In this document: one piece after another, positions 24,223 through 32,475 of the stretch
Numbering within the stretch: position 1 is the first letter of the stretch
How the letters are laid out: each line of letters starts with the position of its first letter
NCBI GenBank assembly: GCA_903834835.1
Contig: CAILKO010000057.1
Span: 124,001 to 188,000 of the forward strand
From: an uncultured Pseudomonadota bacterium
Lineage (GTDB): Bacteria; Pseudomonadota; Gammaproteobacteria; Burkholderiales; SG8-39
Length of the DNA stretch: 64,000 nt
Direction of reading: 5' to 3'
Position numbers and translations under genes: made by a program
The notes under the pieces: generated by a model
Seen by the model: the letters and a program-made list of their open reading frames with translations, nothing else
Database searches by the model: none
What the model was told of the DNA's origin: nothing

Positions 24223-25398
24223 GTGAACCGAAACCTCTGGCTCATGGCCGCCGCGCAGGGCCTCTTTCTCACCAACAACATCATGTTCGTCGCCATCAAC
24301 GGCCTCGTGGGGATGAAACTTGCTCCCTATGCCTGGATGGCGACGCTGCCGGTGATGGCCTATGTGGTGGGCGGTGCGCTCTGCACGGCGCCGGTGGCCT
24401 GGACCCAGTCGCGCTGGGGACGCCGGGTGTCCTTCCAGATCGGTATCGGCGTGGCGCTTGCCTCGGCGCTCCTCGCGGTCTACGCGGTGATGAGCGGGAA
24501 CTTCTGGCTGCTCATTGCGGCCACGGTGGTGGCGGGCTATTACAACGCGAACGGGCAGTTGTATCGTTTTGCCGCGGCGGAGATCGCCGGGCCGACGGGG
24601 CGGGAACGTGCGGTGTCGCTGGTGCTCGCGGGCGGCATTGTGGGCGGCGTGCTCGGGCCCAATCTCGCCACCTGGAGTCAGGACATGCTTGCAACACGCT
24701 ATGCCGGCGCCTACGCGGTGCTGCTGGTCGTGGGTCTGGTGGCGCTGGTCGTGGTGTCGCTCGTGCGCTTTCCGCCCGCGCCGGTCAAGAAGAAAGGCGC
24801 TTCCGGCGGTCGGCCGCTTTCCGAAATCATGCGCCAGCCGAAATTCATCGTCGCCACTGCAGCTTCGGCCCTGGGTTATGGCGTCATGAACGTGCTCATG
24901 GTGGCCACGCCGCTCGCGATGCAGGTCTGCGGCCATACCTTCGGCGATGTGGCAATCGCGCTCGAATGGCATGTCATCGGCATGTTCGCGCCGGGCTTTT
25001 TCACCGGCAATCTGATCAAGCGCTTCGGTCCCGTGAAGATCATGAACCTCGGCGTGGTGCTGAATCTCGTTTGCATCGGCGTCGCGCTGTCGGGTGTCGA
25101 AGTCATGCATTTCGTGCTGGCAAGCTTCCTGCTGGGCGTGGGCTGGAATTTCCTGTTCACGTCAGGCACCGCGCTGTCGCTCACCGTGTATCGGCCGGAG
25201 GAGAAGGACAAGGTCGAAGGCGCGATCAACTTCTGTGTCTTCGCGGTCATGATGCTGTCGTCGTTCTCGGCCGGGGCGCTCGTCACCACGCAGGGCTGGA
25301 CCTTGCTGAACTACGTATCGGTGGTGCCGGTGGTGCTGACCGGACTTGCGGTGCTCTGGTATGTGCTCGGCGAGAAGGCTCGGGCAGCAGCGGCCTGA
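24223..25398 (+). CDS. major facilitator superfamily transporter
   Basis: This is a 391-residue, 12-helix MFS permease. It starts with a GTG codon (NRNLWLMAAAQGLFLTNNIMF). The loop between helices 2 and 3 carries TQSRWGRRVSFQIGIGVALAS, the MFS motif A-like segment, and the long central loop is basic (RFPPAPVKKKGASGGRP). The whole sequence resembles the YfcJ-like/uncharacterised MFS group with no obvious substrate signature. Divergent from the small secreted protein; convergent with the methyltransferase. Confidence 0.88.
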   Translation: MNRNLWLMAAAQGLFLTNNIMFVAINGLVGMKLAPYAWMATLPVMAYVVGGALCTAPVAWTQSRWGRRVSFQIGIGVALASALLAVYAVMSGNFWLLIAATVVAGYYNANGQLYRFAAAEIAGPTGRERAVSLVLAGGIVGGVLGPNLATWSQDMLATRYAGAYAVLLVVGLVALVVVSLVRFPPAPVKKKGASGGRPLSEIMRQPKFIVATAASALGYGVMNVLMVATPLAMQVCGHTFGDVAIALEWHVIGMFAPGFFTGNLIKRFGPVKIMNLGVVLNLVCIGVALSGVEVMHFVLASFLLGVGWNFLFTSGTALSLTVYRPEEKDKVEGAINFCVFAVMMLSSFSAGALVTTQGWTLLNYVSVVPVVLTGLAVLWYVLGEKARAAAA

Positions 25399-25438
25399 GC
25401 GGCCGCCGTTCAGCCGCGTCTCCCCGACTGCCAGCAGT

Positions 25439-26329
25439 TCAGCCGCGCCGTCTCGGCTCCCATGTGACGAGGACTTCGCGGCCGGAGTTGATCCAGTTCG
25501 GCCGGTAGCCGGCCTCGGTCCGGTCGAAGAGCCGGTCGAAGTTCGTCTCGAGCACCTCGCGCAGCTTTTTCTCCAGTGCCGGGCCGAGGTCCCAGAAGGT
25601 CCACTGGTCGCTGCCGAAGCGCCCGATGGCCCCCTTGATCGCCGCTTCGCGCGTGGGCGCCACCGGTGCGCCGCCGCCGCTCGGGTTGGGCAGCATGACG
25701 ATATCGGGCTGAATGCCGAGTTCCCACAGCACGTTCGCGAGTTCGGGCAGGTCGGGCACGAGCGCCTCCGGCTCGCCGTGCGCGAGCGCGTAGAGCGCCC
25801 GGTTGCGTGTCGGCGGGGGCGGCGTGTTCACGGTAAGCAGCACGCGGCGCGTGCAGGCGGATTCGAGCTTCTCGATGAAGCGCACGATGTCGCGCGTGAG
25901 ATAGGCCACGTGGTTCACGAGGCAGACCGTGCCCTGGGGCACGGGCGTCACGTCCAGCCAGTCCCCTTCGATGAAGCGCACGTTCGTGATGCCGCTCTTC
26001 GCGGCATTCGCGGCAAAGGCGCGGCCCATGACGGCCGAGGGGTCGACGTTCACGATTTCGCGACAGCGGTTCGCGAAGGGCAGGGAGTTGCGGCCCGCAC
26101 CGCCGCCGACGTCGATGATGACGTCTCCGGCTTCGAGATAGCCCGCGACGATAGCGAGATTGGCTTCCAGCTTGCGATCCGGATCGGCCTGCAGCAGATT
26201 GTGACCGGCGGGTATGCCGGCGAATACATCGCCCGTGGGGGGCAGGCCGCGCAGGCGCGTGCGTTGTTCGATGACGGCATCGACGCGCGCGGCGTAGCGG
26301 CCGGCGGCGGTATTCAGGTCTGCGGACAA
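25439..26329 (-). CDS. class I SAM-dependent methyltransferase
   Basis: The 296-residue protein has the Rossmann methyltransferase core: motif I DVIIDVGGGAGRNSLPFA, acidic motif VNVDPS, then FIEGDWLDV and a post-I hydrophobic strand. The C-terminal third is unusual for plain methyltransferases, with RFGSDQWTFWDLGPALEKKL and YRPNWINSG. Substrate is unknown. It is 53 bp downstream of the HemN paralogue in the same direction, so they probably share the FNR-controlled transcript. Confidence 0.85.
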   Translation of the reverse strand: MSADLNTAAGRYAARVDAVIEQRTRLRGLPPTGDVFAGIPAGHNLLQADPDRKLEANLAIVAGYLEAGDVIIDVGGGAGRNSLPFANRCREIVNVDPSAVMGRAFAANAAKSGITNVRFIEGDWLDVTPVPQGTVCLVNHVAYLTRDIVRFIEKLESACTRRVLLTVNTPPPPTRNRALYALAHGEPEALVPDLPELANVLWELGIQPDIVMLPNPSGGGAPVAPTREAAIKGAIGRFGSDQWTFWDLGPALEKKLREVLETNFDRLFDRTEAGYRPNWINSGREVLVTWEPRRRG

Positions 26330-26382
26330 GCGTGTTCTCCCGGTCGGTTATCCGGGCAGGATGATACCCGTCCGCGTTGCGC

Positions 26383-27726
26383 TCAGATCAGCGCTTCGGC
26401 CTTGCGGCGCTGCTGGGTGACGCGCTGTCGGTCGAAGGCCGCGCAGATCGCCTGCACCACGAGCTTGCCCTGGGGCGTGACGACGATCCAGTCGGGTTCC
26501 AGCTCCACCAGACCTTCGTCCGCGTAGCCGTGCAGCACGTCGAGTTCGCGCGCGAAATACTTGCGGAAGTTGACCAGATGGCTGCGCTCGATGCCCTCCA
26601 TCGACACACGGAAATTGCAGATGAGCGAATGGATCACCGCGCGCCGCACCAGATCGTCCGGCGAGAGTTCCAGACCGCGCCACACCGGCAGCCGACCCGC
26701 ATCCACCGCATCGCAATATTCGTCGATGCCGGCGAGGTTCTGCCAGTAGCTGGAGCCGACCCGCGAGATCCCGGATAGTCCGAATCCCAGCACGTCGGTC
26801 TCGGGCAGGACGCTGAAGCCTTGCGGACCGTACTGCAGGCGACCGAGTGTCTTGGCCATCGCGAACGGGGAGAGCGGCTTCACGAAACAGGCGTTCCCCA
26901 GATGCAGGTAGCCGGCCGCGACGAGCAGTCCCGCGCCGTGCGCAAGCATCGGAGCGATGGTCGCACGCGAGTCCGGATCCGCGTGCTTGGCCACGCCGGG
27001 CGGCTCCCGATGCGCAAGCAGCGTGACGCGGTCCGGCGCCTGGGCGATCAGTGTCTCCAGCAGGGTACTGAAGCGGTCGAGCCGCTGCTTCGGATAGCCG
27101 TACACGAAGTCCGCATGCAAGGAGCGGAATCCTGCTGCACGGGCCTCACGGATGCATCGGGTGATGGACTCTTCGGCGCGCGCGCCCGGATCCTGTACCA
27201 GCAGCGAAATCTCGTTGAACCCGAATTCCACCAGCGCGTCCATGCGGCCGGGAAGCTGAGGGCGTGCTTCCATGTCGACCGTCCAGGTCGCGGCAGTGTC
27301 GGTCGTGAAGTTCTCGCGCAGCGCGCGTCCGATGCCGGCGAATTCCTTCAGAGCCAGCGACTCGGGCATGGCGCAGCGCCAGTGGAAGCGCAATGCACGG
27401 CGTTTCTCGCCGCAGGCTGCGCCGGCGAGCGCGATTTCGCGCTCGAGGCACTTGATATACTTTTGCACGCGTTCGCGCTGTCGCGCGACGACTTTCCTGC
27501 ATCCGCAATAGCGGCAGTTCGTTTCGCAAAAAGGCAGATGCAGGGTCAGCGCGAGGGTCTGGCCCGCGCAACTGATGCGGTCCCTGACTTCCTCCTCGCC
27601 GAACGCGCCGACGAAATAGTCGCAGGTCGGATAGGCGTCGTAGCGGGGGTAACGTGTGCCCCCGGCATCATCCTGGCCGTGCCTGCGCAGCAGGATCGGA
27701 TCGATCAACAGTTGAAACGGCGCCAT
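26383..27726 (-). CDS. HemN-like radical SAM protein with altered SAM motif
   Basis: The 447-residue protein is collinear with oxygen-independent coproporphyrinogen III oxidase. RYPRYDAYPT matches RYTSYPT, the cluster motif is PFC-E-T-N-C-RYCGC (C67, C71, C74, C76), and HADFVYGYPKQ, DVLGFGLSGIS, WRGLELSPDDLVRRAVIHSLICNFR and the HemN C-terminal domain are all recognisable. The GGGTP segment, which in HemN contacts SAM, reads RCAMP at residues 117-121, and the MDHFA motif reads GNACFV. So it is a divergent paralogue that may not make haem. An FNR-like box precedes it; AGAGGAA precedes the ATG. Confidence 0.85.
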   Translation of the reverse strand: MAPFQLLIDPILLRRHGQDDAGGTRYPRYDAYPTCDYFVGAFGEEEVRDRISCAGQTLALTLHLPFCETNCRYCGCRKVVARQRERVQKYIKCLEREIALAGAACGEKRRALRFHWRCAMPESLALKEFAGIGRALRENFTTDTAATWTVDMEARPQLPGRMDALVEFGFNEISLLVQDPGARAEESITRCIREARAAGFRSLHADFVYGYPKQRLDRFSTLLETLIAQAPDRVTLLAHREPPGVAKHADPDSRATIAPMLAHGAGLLVAAGYLHLGNACFVKPLSPFAMAKTLGRLQYGPQGFSVLPETDVLGFGLSGISRVGSSYWQNLAGIDEYCDAVDAGRLPVWRGLELSPDDLVRRAVIHSLICNFRVSMEGIERSHLVNFRKYFARELDVLHGYADEGLVELEPDWIVVTPQGKLVVQAICAAFDRQRVTQQRRKAEALI

Positions 27727-27745
27727 AGGATTCCTCTGGGCTGAG

Positions 27746-27787
27746 ACTATGTCCGAGAAACAAGTGGATAAATTTGACCTCGGTCAA
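27746..27787 (-). promoter_or_regulatory. FNR/Anr-type promoter of the HemN-like gene
   Basis: TTGACCTCGGTCAA (27774-27787) is a full palindrome. On the minus strand a -10-like CATAGT (complement of 27746-27751) is centred 32 bp downstream, giving a start near 27739 and a leader of about a dozen bases. The box falls inside codons 9-13 of the divergent histidine kinase gene. Confidence 0.7.
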
Positions 27788-29158
27788 TCTGACCCGCAGG
27801 CGGGGAAGGGCGACCCGCTCGCGGCCGCAGCCGGATCGCGCTGGCTGACGCCCGGCGTGCTGGCGGTCGGCATCTCCGTTGCCGCCGGGCTTGTCGTGTT
27901 GAATTTCACGGCAGCCCTGTACGGCGACGAGTTGCCCTGGCTGAAGGCGGCGGATCTCGTGGCCGACATGACGGCGATCGCCACGGGCGTGCTCGGCATC
28001 GTCCGCGTCGCGATGCAGGCCGAGGCGCGCACCGCGCAGATGCACAGCGCGCTGACCGCGAGCCAGACCCGGCTTGCAGCAATCGTCGAATCCGCCATGG
28101 ACGCCATCATCACGGTGAACGAGGATCAGAGGATCGTGCTGTTCAACCGCGCGGCCGAGCGGGTGTTCCGCTGCCGGCGCGAGGACATGCTGGGCCAGTC
28201 CCTCGACCGCCTGCTGCCGATGCGCTTTCGCCACAGCCACGGCGCCCATATCCGGAGCTTCGGCACGACGGGCGAGACCAGCCGGCGCATGGGCGATACC
28301 ACGACGCTCTGGGCAATGCGTGGCGATGGCAGCGAGGAGTTCCCGATCGAGGCCTCCATTTCGCATGCTACGGAAGGCGGAAAGCGGTTCTTCACCGTGA
28401 TCCTGCGCGACATCACGGTCAGAAAGGAACGCGACACGGCGCTCGAGCGCCAGCGCGCCGAACTGCGCGAACTCTCCGCACAGGTGCATGAGGCCCGCGA
28501 GGAAGAAAAGACCCGCATCGCCCGCGAGCTGCACGACGAACTCGGCCAGCTGCTTACCGCGCTCAAGATGGATCTCTCCTGGCTGAACGAGCGGCTCATG
28601 GCGCTCGCCCCGGGCAGCGCTGCGAACGTGGCAGCGGGGGAGCGCACGCTGCGCATGGGCGAGACGCTCGACCGCCTGGTGCATTCGGTGCGCCGGATCT
28701 CGGCCGACCTGCGTCCGCTGATGCTGGACGATCTCGGGCTGGAGGAGGCCGCAAGCTGGCTCGTGGACGAGTTCGCCGGCCATTCCGGCCTGGAGGTGAG
28801 TTTCGAACGGCGCGGCGAACGCGATCTGTCCGATCTCGACAAGAAGGTGGCGAGCACGCTCTATCGCGCGCTGCAGGAATCGCTCACCAACATCGGCCGG
28901 CACGCCGGTGCGAGCCAGGCCTGGGTGGTGCTCGCCGCAGACGACGCGGTGGTGCGCCTGGAAGTCGAGGACAACGGTCGCGGCATCGACGGCGCCGACC
29001 TGGGCAAGATCAAGTCGCTCGGCCTGAAGGGCATGCGCGAGCGCGTCTCCTTCGCGGGCGGCGAGCTCGAGATTTCCCGCGCCCCGCGCGGCGGCACCCG
29101 CGTCCACATCAGTGTTCCGCTGCCGCCGTCCCCGGCCGGGGACGGGGAGGTGGCATGA
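27749..29158 (+). CDS. PAS-containing NarX/DegS-type sensor histidine kinase
   Basis: The 469-residue kinase starts with a hydrophilic leader, one or two membrane segments (GVLAVGISVAAGLVVLNFTA and a weaker second), a PAS domain (AIVESAMDAIITVNEDQRIVLFN onward), then a HisKA_3 dimerisation domain with the phospho-histidine in RIARELHDELGQ near residue 262, and a HATPase_c domain (VEDNGRGIDGAD, LGLKGMRERV). The PAS lacks an obvious haem histidine signature, so the signal is unknown. It ends in ATGA overlap with its regulator. It is divergent from the HemN-like gene, whose FNR box lies in its first codons. Confidence 0.92.
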   Translation: MSEKQVDKFDLGQSDPQAGKGDPLAAAAGSRWLTPGVLAVGISVAAGLVVLNFTAALYGDELPWLKAADLVADMTAIATGVLGIVRVAMQAEARTAQMHSALTASQTRLAAIVESAMDAIITVNEDQRIVLFNRAAERVFRCRREDMLGQSLDRLLPMRFRHSHGAHIRSFGTTGETSRRMGDTTTLWAMRGDGSEEFPIEASISHATEGGKRFFTVILRDITVRKERDTALERQRAELRELSAQVHEAREEEKTRIARELHDELGQLLTALKMDLSWLNERLMALAPGSAANVAAGERTLRMGETLDRLVHSVRRISADLRPLMLDDLGLEEAASWLVDEFAGHSGLEVSFERRGERDLSDLDKKVASTLYRALQESLTNIGRHAGASQAWVVLAADDAVVRLEVEDNGRGIDGADLGKIKSLGLKGMRERVSFAGGELEISRAPRGGTRVHISVPLPPSPAGDGEVA

Positions 29159-29805
29159 GCGCCATCCGCGTCCTCGTGGTGGACGACCACCAGCTCGTGC
29201 GCGAGGGACTCAAGCAGATACTCGGGGCGGATGCAGGCATGAGCGTTGCGGGCGAAGCCTCGAACGGGGATGACGCCCTGGCGCTTGTCAGGAAGAACGA
29301 ATACGACCTTGCTTTGCTCGACATGTCCATGCCGGGCCTGTCCGGCGTCAATCTCGTCAAACGTCTCAAAACCGAGCGACCGAAGCTGAAGATACTGGTC
29401 GTGTCGATGCACGGCGAGAGCCAGTACGCGGCCCGTGCGCTGAAGGCCGGCGCCTCGGGCTATCTCACCAAGGACAGCGCTCCGGCGCTGCTGCTGGGGG
29501 CGATCCGCAAGATCGCTGCGGGCGGCGTGCATATCAGCGAAGCGGCCGCGGAGGGCCTGCTGAACGCGTCGGCTTCCGATGTCGTGGCGCCGCACCGGAC
29601 GCTGTCCGACCGGGAGTACGAAATCTTCAAACTGCTGGTCGAGGGGCGCGGACCGACCGAAATCGGCGACGCGCTGCATCTTTCGGTGAAGACGGTCTCC
29701 ACCCACAAGACCCGCATCCTGCAGAAGATGAACCTGCACGGCACGGCCGATCTCGTGCGTTATGCGATGGAGCACGGCCTGCTCGACGACAAGCCTGCGG
29801 GCTGA
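29155..29805 (+). CDS. NarL/LuxR-family response regulator
   Basis: This 216-residue regulator is the partner of the overlapping kinase. The receiver domain has VVDDHQLVREGL with the acidic pair, the phosphoacceptor aspartate in LALLDMSMPG near residue 54, and the lysine in YLTKDSAP. The C-terminal LuxR-type helix-turn-helix is LSDREYEIFKLLVEGRGPTEIGDALHLSVKTVSTH. Targets are not visible. A dispersed palindrome follows its stop, between it and the convergent ATPase gene. Confidence 0.95.
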   Translation: MSAIRVLVVDDHQLVREGLKQILGADAGMSVAGEASNGDDALALVRKNEYDLALLDMSMPGLSGVNLVKRLKTERPKLKILVVSMHGESQYAARALKAGASGYLTKDSAPALLLGAIRKIAAGGVHISEAAAEGLLNASASDVVAPHRTLSDREYEIFKLLVEGRGPTEIGDALHLSVKTVSTHKTRILQKMNLHGTADLVRYAMEHGLLDDKPAG

Positions 29806-29823
29806 GGGCGGAACTGGCGGCTT

Positions 29824-29863
29824 CCGGGATAGATAGTAACGTAAACGTTACTATTTATACCGG
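29824..29863. repeat. dispersed AT-rich palindrome, copy 2
   Basis: The core GTAACGT-AA-ACGTTAC (29836-29851) is an exact inverted repeat, exact to 10 bp per arm and 17 of 19 bp over the full arms. It lies between the convergent response regulator and magnesium ATPase genes, where neither gene needs an operator. Confidence 0.8.
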
Positions 29864-29921
29864 GGTGCCGCGTACGGGCTGCCCCGGACGGTTCCGGCGG
29901 CAGGTCCTGCGCACGGACCGG

Positions 29922-32444
29922 CTAGAACTTCACCCTGCGGTAGAAGGCGGCTTTCACGAACTCTGCCGTCAACACGTAGAGCAGCACGATGAGGCCGATC
30001 GCGATCAGCCAGGTGAGCGGGAGCGGCGTGAAACCGAACACCTCGCCAAGCGGGCTGTAGGGCAGCGCTACCGTCACGAGCGCGGTGAGCAAGGTGGCCG
30101 CGAGCAGCCAGGCCGAGGGGCGGCTGCGGAAGAAGGCGTGGCGGGTGCGGATCACCATCACCACCAGGGCCGCCGAGACCACGGACTCGATGAACCAGCC
30201 GGTGCGGAATTCGCGCTCGCCTGCCTCGAGCAGCCAGAGCAGCGCCCCGAAGGTGATGCAGTCGAACACGGAACTCACCAGGCCGAAGGTGAGCATGAAG
30301 CGTCGAATCGCCTGAATGTCCCAGCGACGTGGATGGTCGACCAGTTCGTCGTCGACACGGTCGGTGGCGATGGTCATTTCCGGGAAGTCGGTGAGCAGAT
30401 TGGTGAGCAGGATCTGGACGGGCAGCAGCGGGAGGAACGGCAGGAAGAGCGACACCCCGGCCATGCTGAACATGTTGCCGAAATTCGCGCTGGTCGCCAT
30501 GAACACGTACTTCAGCGTATTGGAAAAGGTCATCCGGCCTTCGCGCACGCCCTGGACCAGCACGCCAAGGTCCTTCTCGAGCAGCACGATGTCGGCAGCT
30601 TCCTTGGCGACATCGACTGCGCCCGCCACGGAAATGCCGACGTCGGCCGCATGCAGCGCCGAAGCGTCGTTGATCCCGTCGCCCAGGTAACCGACCACGT
30701 TGCCGGCCTTCTTCAGCGCGACGATGATGCGCTCCTTCTGGTTCGGCTCGATCTCGGCGAACACATCGATACTGCCGGCCCGCTGCAACAGCGCGCCGTC
30801 GCTCAGCACGCGCAGTTCGGCGCCGGTGAGGACCTTCAGTTCGGAGAGACCCATCTGCCGCCCCACGCTTGCCGCGACCAGGCGGTTGTCGCCGGTGATC
30901 ATCTTCAGCGCTACGCCGAGGCCCGCCAGCGCATCGATGGTCTGGCGGATGTCCGCCTTGGGAGGGTCGTAGAGGACCAGGAAGCCGAGGAAGGTCATGC
31001 CGTGTTCGTCTGACTTCGTCATCGTGGAGACCGCGCCGGTGTCCTTCAACGCAACGCCGAGCGTGCGGTATCCCTCACGGCTGTAGGCTTCGAAGCGCGC
31101 AAGGATGGGCGCATGCAGCGCAGCCAGCGGTACCACCGTGCCGTTGCCCGGGTCGGCGTAGTCGCAGGCGGCCAGCACGTTCTCCAGCGAGCCCTTGGTC
31201 ACCATGAGATGCGTGCGGCCGTCTGTCACCAGCACGCTGAGGCGCTTGCGCAGAAAGTCGTAGGGGATCTCGTCCACCTTGCTGTAACGCGAAATGTCGT
31301 GGCCACCCTGGCTGCGGATCGCTTCGTCGATCGGATTCGTGAAGCCGGTTTCGAATGCCGCGTTCAGGCAGGCGTGCAGCCCGACCCGCGTGCTCGGCGC
31401 GCCGGTCACGTCGGCCGCGGAATGCAGGCGCACCACGCCCTCGGTGAGCGTGCCGGTCTTGTCCGAGCAGATGACGTTCATGCTGCCGAAGTTTTCGATC
31501 GAGACGAGGCGCTTCACGATCACTCGGGCGCGTGCCATGCGCTTCGCCCCGCGCGCGAGATTCACGCTGATGATCGCCGGCAGCAACTGCGGCGTGAGTC
31601 CGACCGCAAGCGCGAGCGAGAACAGGAAGGCCTCGAGCATGGGCCGCGCAAGATAGACGTTGATTGCGAAGATGGCGATCACCAGCACGAGCGTGACTTC
31701 CATCAGGAAATACCCGAAGCGCCGGATGCCGTGCTCGAAATCGGTCTCGGCCGGGCGCAGGGCGAGGCGGCCCGATATGCCGCCGAATTCGGTATCCCGT
31801 CCGGTGCGCACTACAAGCGCCTGTGCGCTGCCGCTCACGACGTGGGTGCCCATCCAGAGCGCATTGTTGCGCCGGGCGAGCGGTGTATCGGCCGCGAGAT
31901 CGCCCGTCTGCTTCTCGACCGGATAGGTTTCGCCGGTCAGTGTCGCTTCGTCCACGAAGAGATCCCTGGAACGCTCGATCCTGCAATCGCCCGGGACGAT
32001 GTCGCCGGCGTTCAGAACGACGATGTCCCCCGGCACGATGCCCTCCACGGGAATGTCCCGGCTTGCGCCGTCGCGCAGCACGGTGGCCTGCACCTGCACC
32101 ATGGCGAGCAGACGGGCCACGGCGCGCGAGGCGCTGTGTTCCTGCCAGAAGCCGAGCACACTGCTCGCGAGCAGGATGACGAGGATGATCAGCGCGTTGA
32201 CCGGATCGCGGACGAAGAACGAGAGCCCGGTGGCAAACAACAGGATCAGGATAAGCGGGCTCTTGAACTGGGCCGCAAACAGAACGAGCGCGCCCGTATT
32301 CCGGTGAGGCTTCAGCAGGTTGGGGCCGTGGCTGGCGAGGCGCCGCGCGGCCTCTGCTGCACCGAGACCGTCGGCGCTTGTGCCGGCTTCGGATAACAGC
32401 GTCGCGAGCGGAACGCTCCAGAACGCGGTGGCGGGAGGAGTCAC
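29922..32444 (-). CDS. mgtA: magnesium-translocating P-type ATPase (MgtA/MgtB type)
   Basis: This is a P3B-type ATPase that imports magnesium across the inner membrane. The 840-residue protein shows the actuator loop TLTGETYPVEK, the phosphorylation site CSDKTGTLTEG, the hinge GDGINDASALHAADVGISV and the C-terminal membrane domain (NFGNMFSMAGVSLFLPFLPLLPVQILLTN). It starts with GTG. It lies 31 bp downstream of the beta-CASP gene in the same direction, so it may share that gene's FNR-box promoter. No leader with riboswitch features was noticed because the upstream gene is so close. Confidence 0.92.
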   Translation of the reverse strand: MTPPATAFWSVPLATLLSEAGTSADGLGAAEAARRLASHGPNLLKPHRNTGALVLFAAQFKSPLILILLFATGLSFFVRDPVNALIILVILLASSVLGFWQEHSASRAVARLLAMVQVQATVLRDGASRDIPVEGIVPGDIVVLNAGDIVPGDCRIERSRDLFVDEATLTGETYPVEKQTGDLAADTPLARRNNALWMGTHVVSGSAQALVVRTGRDTEFGGISGRLALRPAETDFEHGIRRFGYFLMEVTLVLVIAIFAINVYLARPMLEAFLFSLALAVGLTPQLLPAIISVNLARGAKRMARARVIVKRLVSIENFGSMNVICSDKTGTLTEGVVRLHSAADVTGAPSTRVGLHACLNAAFETGFTNPIDEAIRSQGGHDISRYSKVDEIPYDFLRKRLSVLVTDGRTHLMVTKGSLENVLAACDYADPGNGTVVPLAALHAPILARFEAYSREGYRTLGVALKDTGAVSTMTKSDEHGMTFLGFLVLYDPPKADIRQTIDALAGLGVALKMITGDNRLVAASVGRQMGLSELKVLTGAELRVLSDGALLQRAGSIDVFAEIEPNQKERIIVALKKAGNVVGYLGDGINDASALHAADVGISVAGAVDVAKEAADIVLLEKDLGVLVQGVREGRMTFSNTLKYVFMATSANFGNMFSMAGVSLFLPFLPLLPVQILLTNLLTDFPEMTIATDRVDDELVDHPRRWDIQAIRRFMLTFGLVSSVFDCITFGALLWLLEAGEREFRTGWFIESVVSAALVVMVIRTRHAFFRSRPSAWLLAATLLTALVTVALPYSPLGEVFGFTPLPLTWLIAIGLIVLLYVLTAEFVKAAFYRRVKF

Positions 32445-32475
32445 GCGGCGCGTTTCCGAGGGCGCCGCGTGGCCA

